DNA of 64,000 bases, from the NCBI GenBank assembly GCA_005239165.1, contig RAPG01000014.1:62001-126000 (forward strand), given 5' to 3'. This document shows positions 25,766 to 33,372 of this stretch, in pieces. The notes beneath the pieces were generated by a model. The model was not told the origin of the DNA, did not search any database, and saw nothing but the letters and a program-made list of their open reading frames with translations. The position numbers and the translations under genes are program-made. Each line of letters begins with the position of its first letter. Position 1 is the first letter of the stretch. The stretch comes from Allopusillimonas ginsengisoli. GTDB taxonomy: Bacteria; Pseudomonadota; Gammaproteobacteria; Burkholderiales; Burkholderiaceae_B.

Positions 25766-25830
25766 ACCCTAGTCAGGGTAAACCCCTGAGCGTTTAAAAA
25801 TCGTTTATTTACGCCAACCTGTTGCCAGGT
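25766..25830. promoter_or_regulatory. Two 14-bp dyads in the regulator/T6SS divergent spacer
   Basis: ACCCT-AGTC-AGGGT (25766-25779) and ACCTG-TTGC-CAGGT (25817-25830) have the same 5-4-5 form and lie 51 bp apart, close to five helical turns. The 349-nt spacer (25610-25958) is AT-rich and otherwise without genes, so these are candidate operators for the divergent regulator or another factor controlling tssA onward. Confidence 0.35.
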
Positions 25831-25958
25831 AGAGGGTTTTTTCGTTCAACAGTTTATCAACGACTTTTTGTCTAGTATTCAAAAACACCACAAAGCCAAG
25901 CTTTCGCGATTTTTGAGAAAAGCGGTTGCAGTGTTTATCTGGACAAAGGCGTCACACA

Positions 25959-27554
25959 ATGCTGGAAATTTCCTCCGTACGTAGTCTTGGCTCTGTGCCA
26001 GTCAGTGCCTTACAGCCTGCTGGCATGAGTCCGCGCGACGGCATCAATTTCGAAGCGATGCAAAACCAGCTAAACCGTTTGACCGATCTCCAGGCCCCAG
26101 CCATAGAATGGCCTGTCGTGACACAACTGGCTGCCACCGTTCTGAAAGACGAAGGTAAAGATCTGACGGTGGGCATCTGGCTCACGCTTGCATTGTTTCA
26201 CCAGCACAGTTTGTCTGGCCTTGCCGATGGCATTCACGTACTCCGCGAACTGGTGCAAACGTATTGGAACGAGATGTCGCCACCGGTAAGCCGTTTGCGA
26301 GGCCGGCGTAATCAGATGCAGTGGCTGCTCGATCTGTTAACCGATGCACTTGATGAACAGTTCATCATGCAGATGCCGGCCATGCCCTTCGCAAAACATG
26401 AGCAGATGCTCGAAGACTGGGATGCGCTGGACACCGCCTGGCAACAGCACGACCAGGAGGCTCCGGCATTTTATGCACTGGCTGCCGTTTTCCGTCGATT
26501 GCTGGTCGAACAGTTGCCAGACCAGAAGCCCGCAACTGAGTCCCAGACGAAAGATCCTGCCGAGCCTGTGCCGCCCGCAACACGTGAGACCGGCCCGGCC
26601 ACCGCGACAAGCACTTCGATGCCTGTAGTGCGGACGGCACCGGCGAGTATTCCTGGCAACATTGCCGATGCCGCTACTGCCGTCGAAAACGCGCTTGGTG
26701 GCTTGCATCCCTTGATCACCTGGTTGTTACAAGAGCAACCCACCGCTGCCATGCTGTTCCGACTAAACCGGATTTGTGCATGGACGGCCCTGGAACAGCT
26801 TCCTCCGGCACAAGGCGTAACAACACGCCTGCCGGCCCCAGCCGGGCAACTGCTGGCCACGTTTGAGCAGATTGTTCAGGCAGGCGACCCTCAGGCCATC
26901 ATCCGTTTTGCAGAAGCGCGTCTGGCAAGCCTGCCTTACTGGCTGGATCTTGGCCGGGCCAGCCATGCGGCGCTTACGCAACTGGGGGCCAGTCAGGCAG
27001 CAGAGGCTCTAGCACAGGAAACAGCGCATTTCATGGGGCGACTTCCCGGGCTGTCCACACTTGCGTTTAACGATGGTCAGCCATTTGCCGACCCGGCTAC
27101 TCGGGCCTGGCTGGACGCCCTGCAGGCGGCATCGGGCACATCGAAAGACACTGCTCCCGCTCAGGATGAAGTTAATGCACTGGTACGCGAAGCCGAAAGC
27201 CAGGCCGTGGCGGGAAAGCTCGCAGACGCACTGACGCTGATCCAATCGACGCTGTGCCACGCGGATGGCGGGCGCACTTCCTTTCGTTTTCGTCTGGCCC
27301 AGTGCCAGCTTATACACAGGTTTGACATGAAAACGGATATGCGACCTTTGGTCGCTCCACTGATAGAGGAACTCGAAACCCATCGTCTGTCTTTCTGGGA
27401 GCCCGAGCTTGCCCGTCAGGCACTGGAACTGGCGGCGGATATTGAATTGCGGCGTGGTATCGACGGCGTCGCACCGGCTGCCCCTATGCTGGGACGTCTG
27501 TCCCACGTCGATGTCAAGGCTGCCTGGCAGCTCTCACAATCAACCGCTGACTGA
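25959..27554 (+). CDS. tssA: Type VI secretion protein TssA (ImpA-type)
   Basis: Cap or coordinator of sheath assembly. The 531-residue protein from the ATG at 25959 has the ImpA_N domain (about 15-135: IEWPVVTQLAATVLKDEGKDLTVGIWLTLAL ... ELVQTYWNEMSPP, read in parts) and a helical C-terminal VasJ-like half (from about 350). A Pro/Thr/Ala-rich linker at 180-230 separates them. In-frame codons upstream to a TTG at 25926 carry no ribosome binding site. First gene of the T6SS operon, 26 nt before tssB. Confidence 0.93.
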   Translation: MLEISSVRSLGSVPVSALQPAGMSPRDGINFEAMQNQLNRLTDLQAPAIEWPVVTQLAATVLKDEGKDLTVGIWLTLALFHQHSLSGLADGIHVLRELVQTYWNEMSPPVSRLRGRRNQMQWLLDLLTDALDEQFIMQMPAMPFAKHEQMLEDWDALDTAWQQHDQEAPAFYALAAVFRRLLVEQLPDQKPATESQTKDPAEPVPPATRETGPATATSTSMPVVRTAPASIPGNIADAATAVENALGGLHPLITWLLQEQPTAAMLFRLNRICAWTALEQLPPAQGVTTRLPAPAGQLLATFEQIVQAGDPQAIIRFAEARLASLPYWLDLGRASHAALTQLGASQAAEALAQETAHFMGRLPGLSTLAFNDGQPFADPATRAWLDALQAASGTSKDTAPAQDEVNALVREAESQAVAGKLADALTLIQSTLCHADGGRTSFRFRLAQCQLIHRFDMKTDMRPLVAPLIEELETHRLSFWEPELARQALELAADIELRRGIDGVAPAAPMLGRLSHVDVKAAWQLSQSTAD

Positions 27555-27580
27555 CCCGGTCAGTCCCAAGGAGAAAACTG

Positions 27581-28099
27581 ATGTCAAAAGATGGATCCGT
27601 AGCACCGAAGGAACGCGTCAACATCGTGTACAAGCCGGCCACCGGTGATGCCCAGGAGCAGGTGGAGTTGCCGCTCAAACAACTGGTAATCGGCGATTTC
27701 ACATTAAAAGAGTCTGAGATTCCGGTGGATGAGCGCAAGCCTATTCAAGTGGATAAGGACAACTTCAATGATGTGCTCAAGGCCCAGAACCTGGACCTGA
27801 CTCTTTCCGTTCCCAGCCGTCTGTCCGACAACCCCACTGAGGACGAACAAATCCCCGTGTCGCTCAAGTTCGAGAACATGCGTGATTTCGAGCCGGATTC
27901 CATCGTGAACCAGGTGCCGGAACTGCGTCAGCTGATTGAGTTGCGTGAAGCACTCAAGGCCTTGAAAGGACCGTTGGGAAATCTGCCTGAATTTCGCAAG
28001 CGGCTGCAGGCACTGATCCAGGATGAAGGTGCGCGCGAGCGCTTATTGGGCGAGCTGGGCGTCCAGGACGCCAGCCCCGACGGCCAGACCAAGGAGTAA
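27581..28099 (+). CDS. tssB: T6SS contractile sheath small subunit TssB/VipA
   Basis: Pairs with TssC to form the contractile sheath. The 172 residues are the usual length and show RVNIVYKPATGDAQEQVELPLKQLVIGDFT, the DNFNDVLKAQNLDLTLSVP region and VPELRQLIELREALKALKGPLGN, all typical of ImpB/VipA. A strong AAGGAG lies upstream of the ATG, and tssC begins 3 nt after the stop. Confidence 0.97.
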   Translation: MSKDGSVAPKERVNIVYKPATGDAQEQVELPLKQLVIGDFTLKESEIPVDERKPIQVDKDNFNDVLKAQNLDLTLSVPSRLSDNPTEDEQIPVSLKFENMRDFEPDSIVNQVPELRQLIELREALKALKGPLGNLPEFRKRLQALIQDEGARERLLGELGVQDASPDGQTKE

Positions 28100-28102
28100 C
28101 TT

Positions 28103-29590
28103 ATGAGCGAAAAAATGCAAGCCAAGCAAGACGCAGCACAGCCGGCTACACAGGGCGAAGGCTCATTAATCGACCAGTTGATCGAATCTACACGCGTTCG
28201 ACCCGGGGACGATGCCTATTCCATCACCCGGCAAGGCCTGGAGGCCTTCGTTTCCGAATTGCTCGAACCGAACCGTGCCAAGGAAAAAGTCGGCCAGGGC
28301 ATGATCGACGAAATGATTGCCTCGCTGGATCACAAGTTATGCCAGCAAGTCGACGCCATCATGCATCACGAGTCGTTCCAGAAGATGGAATCTGCCTGGC
28401 GTTCACTGAAATTTCTGATCGATCGTACAGATTTTCGCGAGAACAACCGCATCGAAATTCTCAATGTATCGAAGCAGACGTTGCTCGACGACTTCGAAGA
28501 CGCACCCGACATTACGCGGTCCGGTCTGTACAAAGCCGTCTATACCGCAGAATTCGGCCAGTTCGGTGGCCAGCCTATTGGCACCATCATCGGCAATTAC
28601 GATTTTGGCCCAGGCGGTCAGGACATCAAACTGTTGCAATCCGTGGCGGGCGTCGCCGCGATGGCGCACGCGCCATTCATTGCAGCTGCCGGCCCGCAAT
28701 TTTTCGGCATGGATTCATATGCCGACCTGGCTAATCTGAAGGACTTGTCGGCGGTATTTGAAGGGCCTCAGTACGCAAAGTGGAACGCATTTCGCGAATC
28801 GGAAGATGCGCGTTTCGTGGGCCTGACCATGCCTAATTTTCTGCTGCGTGTGCCCTATGGCGATGAAACCATTCCCACCAAGAAATTTCGCTACAACGAA
28901 GATGTCAGCAGTGGCAATAAAGATTTCCTGTGGGGCAACGCAGCTTTTGCCTTTGCCAGCCGCCTATCAGAAAGCTTTGGTCAATATCGCTGGTGTGCCA
29001 ACATTATCGGCCCGCAAGGCGGCGGAACTGTAGGCGATCTGCCCGTCTACAACTACGAGGCTATGGGCGAAGCCCAGATGAAAATCCCGACCGAAGTACT
29101 CATTTCGGAGCGTCGCGAATTCGAGCTGGCTGAACAGGGCTTTATTGCACTGACCATGCGCAAGAACACCGACAACGCTGCATTCTTTTCAGCTAATTCT
29201 GTGCAAAAGCCCAAGTTCTTTGGAAACAATCCCGAAGGCAAGCAGGCCGAGCTCAATTACAAGCTGGGTACACAACTGCCGTATATCTTCGTGGTCAGCC
29301 GTCTGGCGCATTACATCAAGGTCATACAGCGCGAGAACATCGGTACCTGGAAGGAACGCAATGATCTTGAAACCGAATTGAACACCTGGATACGCCAGTA
29401 TGTGGCCGACATGGATAACCCGGCCGCCGGCGTGCGCAGCAGAAGACCGCTACGTCAGGCAGAAATTACTGTTTCGGATGTGGAGGGTGATCCGGGATGG
29501 TATCGCGTAGGTTTGAAGGTACGTCCGCACTTTAAATATATGGGTGCGTCCTTCACGCTTTCGCTAGTGGGCAAGCTGGATAAAGGCTAA
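28103..29590 (+). CDS. tssC: T6SS contractile sheath large subunit TssC/VipB
   Basis: Large sheath subunit, 495 residues. The family core is evident: SLDHKLCQQVDAIMHHESFQ, ESAWRSLKFLIDRTDFRENN, GDYDFGPGGQD-like YDFGPGGQDIKLL, and the C-terminal SDVEGDPGWYRVGLKVRPHFKYMGASFTLSLVGKLDK, which interlocks strands with TssB. Full length, with no frameshift or missing segment. Followed by a 101-nt gap before hcp. Confidence 0.98.
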   Translation: MSEKMQAKQDAAQPATQGEGSLIDQLIESTRVRPGDDAYSITRQGLEAFVSELLEPNRAKEKVGQGMIDEMIASLDHKLCQQVDAIMHHESFQKMESAWRSLKFLIDRTDFRENNRIEILNVSKQTLLDDFEDAPDITRSGLYKAVYTAEFGQFGGQPIGTIIGNYDFGPGGQDIKLLQSVAGVAAMAHAPFIAAAGPQFFGMDSYADLANLKDLSAVFEGPQYAKWNAFRESEDARFVGLTMPNFLLRVPYGDETIPTKKFRYNEDVSSGNKDFLWGNAAFAFASRLSESFGQYRWCANIIGPQGGGTVGDLPVYNYEAMGEAQMKIPTEVLISERREFELAEQGFIALTMRKNTDNAAFFSANSVQKPKFFGNNPEGKQAELNYKLGTQLPYIFVVSRLAHYIKVIQRENIGTWKERNDLETELNTWIRQYVADMDNPAAGVRSRRPLRQAEITVSDVEGDPGWYRVGLKVRPHFKYMGASFTLSLVGKLDKG

Positions 29591-29691
29591 CCCGCAATCA
29601 GTGTCGGCTGACGCGCCGGCTGCCACCAGCGCGCCACCACGACTTTAGCAGCACCCGTCTTTCAACTTATCAACTGCAAGGAAAGTTTATC

Positions 29692-30177
29692 ATGCCAATG
29701 CCGTGCTACCTCACCCTCGAAGGCGAGAACCAGGGAAAAATCGAAGGCTCGTGCGAAGTCAGCGGGCACGAAGGAAAAGTCCTCGTGCAAGCGGTCGAAC
29801 ATCATATCGAACTGCCCAAAAACCCACAAAGCGGTCTGCCCTCGGGCAAGCGCCAACATCTGGGTATTACGCTGACCAAAGAAATCGATAAAGCATCTCC
29901 CAAGCTGTATCAGGCCTTGTGCTCAGGCGAACAGATGAAAACAGTCGACCTCGAGTTCTACCGCATCAGCCCCAAGGGCACCGAAGAAAAGTACTACACG
30001 ATCCATCTGGAAAAGGCTGTGATCGTCGGTACCCGGCTGTGGGTCCCCAACTGCCTGCATCCGGATAATCGGCAAATGGGGCACATGGAAGATATCGGCC
30101 TGACTTACGAAAAAATCGTCTGGACTTGGGAGCCAGATGGCATCGAAGCAGAAGACTCCTGGCTGGCCCCCAAGTAA
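29692..30177 (+). CDS. hcp: T6SS inner tube protein Hcp (TssD)
   Basis: Forms the hexameric rings of the secreted inner tube. The 161-residue protein matches Hcp in length and motifs: PCYLTLEGENQGKIEGSCEVSGHEGKVLVQAVEHHIE, LTKEIDKASPKLYQAL and EKYYTIHLEKAVIVGTRLWVPN. The 101-nt gap upstream is the longest inside the first half of the operon and may hold a secondary promoter. No effector extension is present at the C-terminus. Confidence 0.97.
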   Translation: MPMPCYLTLEGENQGKIEGSCEVSGHEGKVLVQAVEHHIELPKNPQSGLPSGKRQHLGITLTKEIDKASPKLYQALCSGEQMKTVDLEFYRISPKGTEEKYYTIHLEKAVIVGTRLWVPNCLHPDNRQMGHMEDIGLTYEKIVWTWEPDGIEAEDSWLAPK

Positions 30178-30195
30178 TCAGGTGAAGAACCAAGG

Positions 30196-30213
30196 GGCGC
30201 GGCTTGCCGCGCC
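30196..30213 (+). other. Stable hairpin between hcp and tssE
   Basis: GGCGCGG (30196-30202) and CCGCGCC (30207-30213) form a 7-bp GC stem closed by a CTTG tetraloop, with no T-tract. It covers the region just before the tssE start and could protect the hcp mRNA 3' end or dampen tssE translation, in keeping with the need for much more Hcp than baseplate protein. Confidence 0.55.
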
Positions 30214-30222
30214 TTGACTCTC

Positions 30223-30642
30223 ATGAACGAACGCCGACTTCTGGAACACATATCCAGTCTGGGTGCAGAGGGAGATCGCGGGAAAATTTCCCGGGCCGAG
30301 ATTCTGATCAGCTCCATACTGGACCATCTGCACCGCATATTGAATACGCGGCAAGGCAGCGTGCCTGTGGACCCCGCTTTTGGCGTACCTGATTTCACCA
30401 ATCTGGCCGGGTCCTTCAGCACGGGCACGACAGACCAGATCATCCAGGACATGAACCGTATGATCCAGCGCTACGAACCCCGCTTGCGTCAGCCGAAGAT
30501 CAGTTTTTCCAGCAACCAGGACGAAGTCCTGTCTCTTGTCTTTTCAATTTCCGGAACCGTTAGCGTCGACAACCGCGACATACCGGTACAACTGACGTCC
30601 CTCGTGGCATCCAACGGCAAGGTCTCTATCAGGAAGCAATGA
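30223..30642 (+). CDS. tssE: T6SS baseplate protein TssE (gp25-like)
   Basis: Baseplate wedge component related to phage T4 gp25; 139 residues from the ATG at 30223 (a TTG at 30214 is also in frame but lies in a hairpin). The gp25 core is clear: SILDHLHRILNTRQGSVPVDPAFGVPDF (read in two parts) and NRMIQRYEPRLRQPKISF, then a C-terminal DIPVQLTSLVASNGKVSIRK strand. No good ribosome binding site precedes the ATG, which together with the hairpin suggests low translation. Confidence 0.93.
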   Translation: MNERRLLEHISSLGAEGDRGKISRAEILISSILDHLHRILNTRQGSVPVDPAFGVPDFTNLAGSFSTGTTDQIIQDMNRMIQRYEPRLRQPKISFSSNQDEVLSLVFSISGTVSVDNRDIPVQLTSLVASNGKVSIRKQ

Positions 30643-30646
30643 ACAG

Positions 30647-32371
30647 ATGCTGAATCGGTATTACGAACAGGAGCTGGCCAATCTGCGTGGACTGGGCTCG
30701 GAGTTTGCCCAGAAGAATCCTGCGCTGGCACCTCTATTGGGTGCCGACAGGGCCAGTGACCCGGATGTGGAACGCCTGCTGGAAGGTGTCGCGTTTCTGA
30801 CGGGATTGATCCGGCATCGTCTGGACGATGATTTTCCCGAGTTCATACAGAATTTGGCACAACTGCTGTTTCCCCACTTTTTGCGTCCCTTGCCGTGCAT
30901 GACCATCATGCAGTACGAGCCGCGTATGCAATTGGAGGAAGCCGTCACAATTGATGCCGGCACTGAATTTTCGTCGGCACCCGTTGATGGCCAGCGAATC
31001 GTGTTTCGCTCATCCTTTCCCGTGACGATAGAGCCGGTCAAGTTGATCTCCACCCAGTGGGAGGGTGGCGGTGCGCAGGCGCGTACCTTGCGCATGCGTA
31101 TGCGTTATACCGGCGCGACAGCCGGCAGCTGGAAAAACGATAGTTTGCGCTTCTTTTTGGGCGGTGCCCATACGGATGCGACCCGACTTTATTTATTGCT
31201 GTTGCGCCATGTGCGCGAAGTACGCATCAGCTCAGAGGGTGGCCCCGTCACCACGCTGCCACCCTCTTGCATCACGCCTGCCGGCCTGAACCCTGATCTT
31301 AATTTACTGCCCTGGCCCAGCAATGCACACCCGGCCTGGCGTATTCTGCACGAGTATTTTGCCCTGCCCGAAAAGCTGCTGTTCATTGACTTGAACGGCT
31401 TTGCCAAATGGCCTCAGCGCGCGGCAGCACAGGACTTCTCGGTACAATTTCTGTTCAAGCATGTACCAGATTGGGCGCCGGACATGGGGCCGGACAGCTT
31501 CGTGATGAACGCAACACCGGCTGCCAATCTGGTAAGCGCCGATGCCCACCCCATACGCATTGATCACCGCCAGCCCGACTATAAAATTCAGCCCGTATCG
31601 CGCAGTAATCTCCAGCTCGAGCAAATTTACTCCATTGATCAGGTGCTGGCCCGATCCGTCGACGGCCAGGAACGCGACTATCACGCATTTTCTGCGTTTC
31701 AGGGCGAAGACAGTACCAGCTACAACCTGCGTATCCGACCCTCCGTGCTGGATCGTGGCCACGATTACTACCTGAGTTTGCCTTATGCGCGGCAAGACGA
31801 ACCGCAGCCGCTCACGCTCTCGGCGCGCCTGACGTGCACGCATGGCCACCTGCCCGAAAACCTGCGCCTGGGCGACATCAATAAACCCACCGACAACTCG
31901 CCACCACGCATAGATTTTCGCAACATCCTCAGTGTGACCCCATACAGTCCACCAACTTTTGACAGTGCCTTGCTCTGGCGCGTGCTCTCACACATGAACG
32001 CCAATCATTTGTCACTGGCCAGTGGCAATCAACTGCATGACTTGCTGTCGCTGTACCTGCCACCGCGTCAGTCCAGCATGCAACGCCATGCCGCAGCCCG
32101 GCGCATGATCGTATCCATGGAGAAAATCCATGTCGAACCCGCTCGTCGCATGGTGCGCGGAATGCCTGTGCAAGGCAGCAAGATCACCATCGAATGTCGG
32201 GGTGATCACTTCCCAGGTGTTGGCAGCCTGTTCCTGTTTGGCACCGTGCTGGATGAACTGCTGGCTGGCACCACCGCGCTTAACACCTTCAGCGCCCTGA
32301 CGCTGGTAGACACCGTAAATGGAGAGACTCTGACATGGCCCGCGAAGATCGGCCGCTACCGGCTTCTGTAG
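30647..32371 (+). CDS. tssF: T6SS baseplate protein TssF
   Basis: Large baseplate wedge subunit. The 574 residues start with the hallmark LNRYYEQELANLRGLGSEFAQ segment, continue with DPDVERLLEGVAFLTGLIRHRLDDDFPEF and end with the FLFGTVLDELLAGTTALNTFSAL and WPAKIGRYRLL tail. Length and ends agree with the family. Starts 4 nt after tssE and overlaps tssG by 37 nt. Confidence 0.97.
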   Translation: MLNRYYEQELANLRGLGSEFAQKNPALAPLLGADRASDPDVERLLEGVAFLTGLIRHRLDDDFPEFIQNLAQLLFPHFLRPLPCMTIMQYEPRMQLEEAVTIDAGTEFSSAPVDGQRIVFRSSFPVTIEPVKLISTQWEGGGAQARTLRMRMRYTGATAGSWKNDSLRFFLGGAHTDATRLYLLLLRHVREVRISSEGGPVTTLPPSCITPAGLNPDLNLLPWPSNAHPAWRILHEYFALPEKLLFIDLNGFAKWPQRAAAQDFSVQFLFKHVPDWAPDMGPDSFVMNATPAANLVSADAHPIRIDHRQPDYKIQPVSRSNLQLEQIYSIDQVLARSVDGQERDYHAFSAFQGEDSTSYNLRIRPSVLDRGHDYYLSLPYARQDEPQPLTLSARLTCTHGHLPENLRLGDINKPTDNSPPRIDFRNILSVTPYSPPTFDSALLWRVLSHMNANHLSLASGNQLHDLLSLYLPPRQSSMQRHAAARRMIVSMEKIHVEPARRMVRGMPVQGSKITIECRGDHFPGVGSLFLFGTVLDELLAGTTALNTFSALTLVDTVNGETLTWPAKIGRYRLL

Positions 32372-33372
32372 CGAGCATGGAACCCTTGCTCGCAGAGGGG
32401 CATCGCTACGCCTTTTTCCAGGCCTTACGCCTGCTGCGCTTGCAACTGGGCGAAGACGCCTTTGAGAAAGCGGTACGCGTGCGTCCGGCGCTTTCCATGT
32501 CGTTTCCCGAAAACGACATGGAAAGCATCGAACAAGATGAAGACAAGCTGCGCATTACGGCTAACTTTTTCGGCCTGTATGGCGTTACGTCACCGCTGCC
32601 CACCTTCTACACAGAAGATCTGATCGACGAGCGTCTGTCCGGCGGGTCAAATTCCCGCGATTTCCTCGATATCATCCACGCCGCGCTTTATCCCATGCTG
32701 TTCAAAGCGTGGGAGAAAAACCGTATTTGGCTTTCAGTAACCGAAAAGAAAGACGGAAAGCGGCTAAACCAGTTGATGGCGCTGCTGGGCCTGCACAATA
32801 GTTCCGGGGCAGCTCCTCAGAACAACCTGCAGGCATTGCTGCCCCACGCGGGGAATTTCAATCAATATCCGCGCTCGGCTTTCGGCCTGCAAGCGCTCGT
32901 TTCAGGCTTGCTTGATGACTTGCCCGTGAAGGTAGAGCCATGCGTGCCGCGTACTGTTTCTATCCCTGCAGCCGACCGCACCATGCTGAGCGTCCAGGCC
33001 TGCAGTCTGGGCAACGACACGATGTTAGGCAGCCAGGTTGCAGAACGCTCGGGACAGGCCCATGTGCACGTGGGCCCCATGCCAGCCGCTATGTTTGAGC
33101 GGCTGCTGCCAGGTGGCAGCCTGTTTACCAAAATTACCCAAGCCATTTCGCATTATGTGGAAGAGCCCATTGCCTGCGTGCTGGGCCTGTCCGTGAAGCC
33201 CGCCGAGCGCCAGGCTATCGCACTGGGCGATGGCTGGAACCGCCTGGGCCTTAACACCTGGCTGCCCGAATCCGAACCTGGCGCTGCCAGTTCGCCGGGA
33301 CGCACTTGTGACGAGATTTTCCTTCCCATCGACCTTGACCTGGGTCGGCAAAACCTGAGGAACCCTTCATGA
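32335..33372 (+). CDS. tssG: T6SS baseplate protein TssG
   Basis: Baseplate subunit that binds TssF. The 345-residue protein has EGHRYAFFQALRLLRLQLG near the N-terminus, VRVRPALSMSFPENDME, NFFGLYGVTSPLPTFYTEDL and the C-terminal LGDGWNRLGLNTWL region, as in ImpH/VasB. The start lies inside the 3' end of tssF and the stop overlaps the ClpV start in an ATGA arrangement, indicating coupled translation. Confidence 0.96.
   Translation: MAREDRPLPASVASMEPLLAEGHRYAFFQALRLLRLQLGEDAFEKAVRVRPALSMSFPENDMESIEQDEDKLRITANFFGLYGVTSPLPTFYTEDLIDERLSGGSNSRDFLDIIHAALYPMLFKAWEKNRIWLSVTEKKDGKRLNQLMALLGLHNSSGAAPQNNLQALLPHAGNFNQYPRSAFGLQALVSGLLDDLPVKVEPCVPRTVSIPAADRTMLSVQACSLGNDTMLGSQVAERSGQAHVHVGPMPAAMFERLLPGGSLFTKITQAISHYVEEPIACVLGLSVKPAERQAIALGDGWNRLGLNTWLPESEPGAASSPGRTCDEIFLPIDLDLGRQNLRNPS

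Noticed and set aside
25926..25958. TTG-started extension of TssA
   Set aside because: No ribosome binding site and no family similarity in the extra 11 residues; the ATG at 25959 begins the family sequence.
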